Assembly: GCA_003531115.1 (NCBI GenBank)
Contig: DQHT01000049.1
Coordinates: 47,241 to 63,174, forward strand
Source: Bacteroidota bacterium
GTDB lineage: Bacteria > Bacteroidota > Bacteroidia > UBA8524
Length of the DNA: 15,934 bases
Direction: 5' to 3'
Numbering within the stretch: position 1 is the first letter of the stretch; every line of letters begins with the position of its first letter. Below the pieces are notes generated by a model. The model did not search any database, was not told the origin of the DNA, and saw nothing but the letters and a program-made list of their open reading frames with translations. Shown piece by piece: positions 14,791 to 15,934 of the stretch. The position numbers and the translations under genes are program-made.

Positions 14791-15934
14791 TTATTTCATC
14801 TGTGTTACATTGCCTTTTTTGTAGACGTTCCTGTAAGCGTTGGCGCATGCATCCCAATACCGATAATGGATCATCCATAAGAATACGGAAGAGGTGGCAA
14901 ACTCGCTTTTATAATGGCCATCCCATTGAATGTTTGGATCCGTGCTTTCAAACAAAAGCTCACCCCAGCGGCTGTAAATTTGGAGACGGTAGTCGAAAAT
15001 CTGACAATTTTGCACTCCGGTTAATACGGTCTCCCCAAAAGGAAACACATCGTTCAGTCCGTTTCCATTTGGGGTAAAGGCATTTGGGAACTCTAAAACG
15101 CAAAGCTCCTTATCCGAAGTAAGTACCCGTATAGTATCATACAATGCGTTGCACGAATTGCTTGCTTCAATATAATAGATCCCGTCGCCGCTAATGCCCT
15201 CTGTTACTACCCATAATGAGTCATAAAGCAAATACTGCTGGCCCTCAATGAAGGGAAAGAAATTTAGCTCCTGACCGATACAGAAATAATAGACAGAATC
15301 GAGCGATAACACAGGAGGAGCGGCAAAATCGATATAAACGGAGTCGAGCAAATGACAACCGTTCGCGCTGTCAACCCTGACCACGTAATAACGGGGTTCC
15401 GATGGATGTACCCATTGGCTGTTATCCCCTGATTGAACGATGTTAAAATCCGGCCAGGAATAGCTCGTACCGCCTTGTACGCTTACCTCCACACTGTCGC
15501 CCAGGCACAGGTCTTCCTTGCTCAGCATAAAGGTTATGGATGGAAGGGGTTCACGGCGAATAAAAAAACTATCCTCAGCAGAACAGGAGCCATTGCTTAC
15601 CCATAGTTTCAAATAAGCGGAAGCCTGCATCCGGGTTGTTGTGTTCAGCAGGGTGTCGACCGACACGTAAGCGGCAGGTGTCCACCGGTAACGATAAGCC
15701 GGGTTTTCCGTAAAATTAAAGGTCAGTGAATCTCCGGCACAGAAAAAAGTATCAATGAGTTGCGGCAAAGCGGGTGGGTTTCCTCCTGTTACGCGAACCG
15801 TGTCAAAAGCTTCACAGGCATCCAGATAGATGCGTACGATCAGTTCCTGATAAGGCTGGTTTACATTCAGAACAGGGTTGATGATCGTATCGTTATTCAG
15901 ATTGACAGAAGGGCTCCATTGGAAACGAAAGGCA
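14791..15934 (-). CDS. Large secreted T9SS cargo with gliding-motility-type (type B) C-terminal domain, partial
   Basis: The 3' end of a long gene: the frame stays open from the stop at 14791-14793 to the right edge, giving 380 visible residues without a start. A TTG near 15768 is not a start, as similar sequence continues upstream. The visible part has successive Ig/PKD-like modules of roughly 80 residues, each with a YRWTP-like strand, a C-containing turn (FCAGDSLTF; LCLGDSVEV; YFCIGQELNF) and a DS/DT-rich edge. The last 95 residues are a gliding-motility-associated C-terminal domain: FPNAFTPNGNGLNDVF, YSRWGELLFES, WDGHYKS and NVYKKGNVT. Such proteins are exported by type IX secretion as adhesins or surface structures. 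It converges on the glycosyltransferase gene with only 4 bases between stops. Confidence 0.92.
   Translation of the reverse strand, partial: AFRFQWSPSVNLNNDTIINPVLNVNQPYQELIVRIYLDACEAFDTVRVTGGNPPALPQLIDTFFCAGDSLTFNFTENPAYRYRWTPAAYVSVDTLLNTTTRMQASAYLKLWVSNGSCSAEDSFFIRREPLPSITFMLSKEDLCLGDSVEVSVQGGTSYSWPDFNIVQSGDNSQWVHPSEPRYYVVRVDSANGCHLLDSVYIDFAAPPVLSLDSVYYFCIGQELNFFPFIEGQQYLLYDSLWVVTEGISGDGIYYIEASNSCNALYDTIRVLTSDKELCVLEFPNAFTPNGNGLNDVFPFGETVLTGVQNCQIFDYRLQIYSRWGELLFESTDPNIQWDGHYKSEFATSSVFLWMIHYRYWDACANAYRNVYKKGNVTQMK

Noticed and set aside
1..15934. CRISPR array, tRNA or rRNA gene, transposase, prophage or toxin-antitoxin genes
   Set aside because: I looked on both strands and saw no spaced direct repeats, no RNA-gene signature, and no protein of these families.

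Overview
The window looks like a chromosomal segment of a Bacteroidota bacterium, most likely a free-living relative of the Saprospiria or Chitinophagia; I cannot fix the genus. The reasons are two secreted proteins with type IX secretion (T9SS) sorting domains, one of type A and one of the gliding-motility-associated type B, promoter-like boxes of the Bacteroidota TAnnTTTG type, and weak Shine-Dalgarno sequences. Most genes are housekeeping or envelope genes. I see no phage, transposase, CRISPR array, tRNA or rRNA.

Layout. Positions 1-3102 are minus-strand: a methyltransferase, then fbp (class I fructose-1,6-bisphosphatase), then aspartate kinase, which runs off the left edge. fbp and the kinase overlap by 4 bases, and fbp has its own promoter candidate. 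Divergent from the methyltransferase, at 3176-4039, is a solitary cytoplasmic protein of the periplasmic-binding-protein fold (Ca3427-like). A minus-strand HtrA/DegP-type protease follows at 4271-5710. Both gaps around it (4040-4270 and 5711-5975) carry the same two kinds of repeat in mirrored order: a GAGCTTGTCGA palindromic element on the outside and a four-copy 7-base repeat on the inside.

From 5976 to 14786 everything is on the plus strand. An ECF sigma factor, a membrane-anchored anti-sigma-like protein and dapF (diaminopimelate epimerase, GTG start overlapping the upstream stop) form a tight cluster. After 91 bases comes a 989-residue SNF2-family helicase, then a small T9SS-exported protein closed by a strong intrinsic terminator. 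Next is the carboxyltransferase subunit of an acyl-CoA (probably propionyl-CoA) carboxylase, and 2 bases later a membrane-anchored family 2 glycosyltransferase. A large T9SS cargo protein on the minus strand converges on it with a 4-base gap and runs off the right edge.

How the genes may work together. Aspartate kinase and DapF are the first and a late step of the same diaminopimelate/lysine pathway, which feeds peptidoglycan. The sigma/anti-sigma pair lies next to dapF and divergent from an envelope protease, suggesting an envelope-homeostasis neighbourhood; this is inference. No gap exceeds 300 bases. Several starts were moved inward from the longest open frame (3176, 5976, 8388, 12289), with reasons in the entries. 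I found no clearly new multi-gene system; the most unusual structure is the mirrored repeat arrangement around the protease gene.
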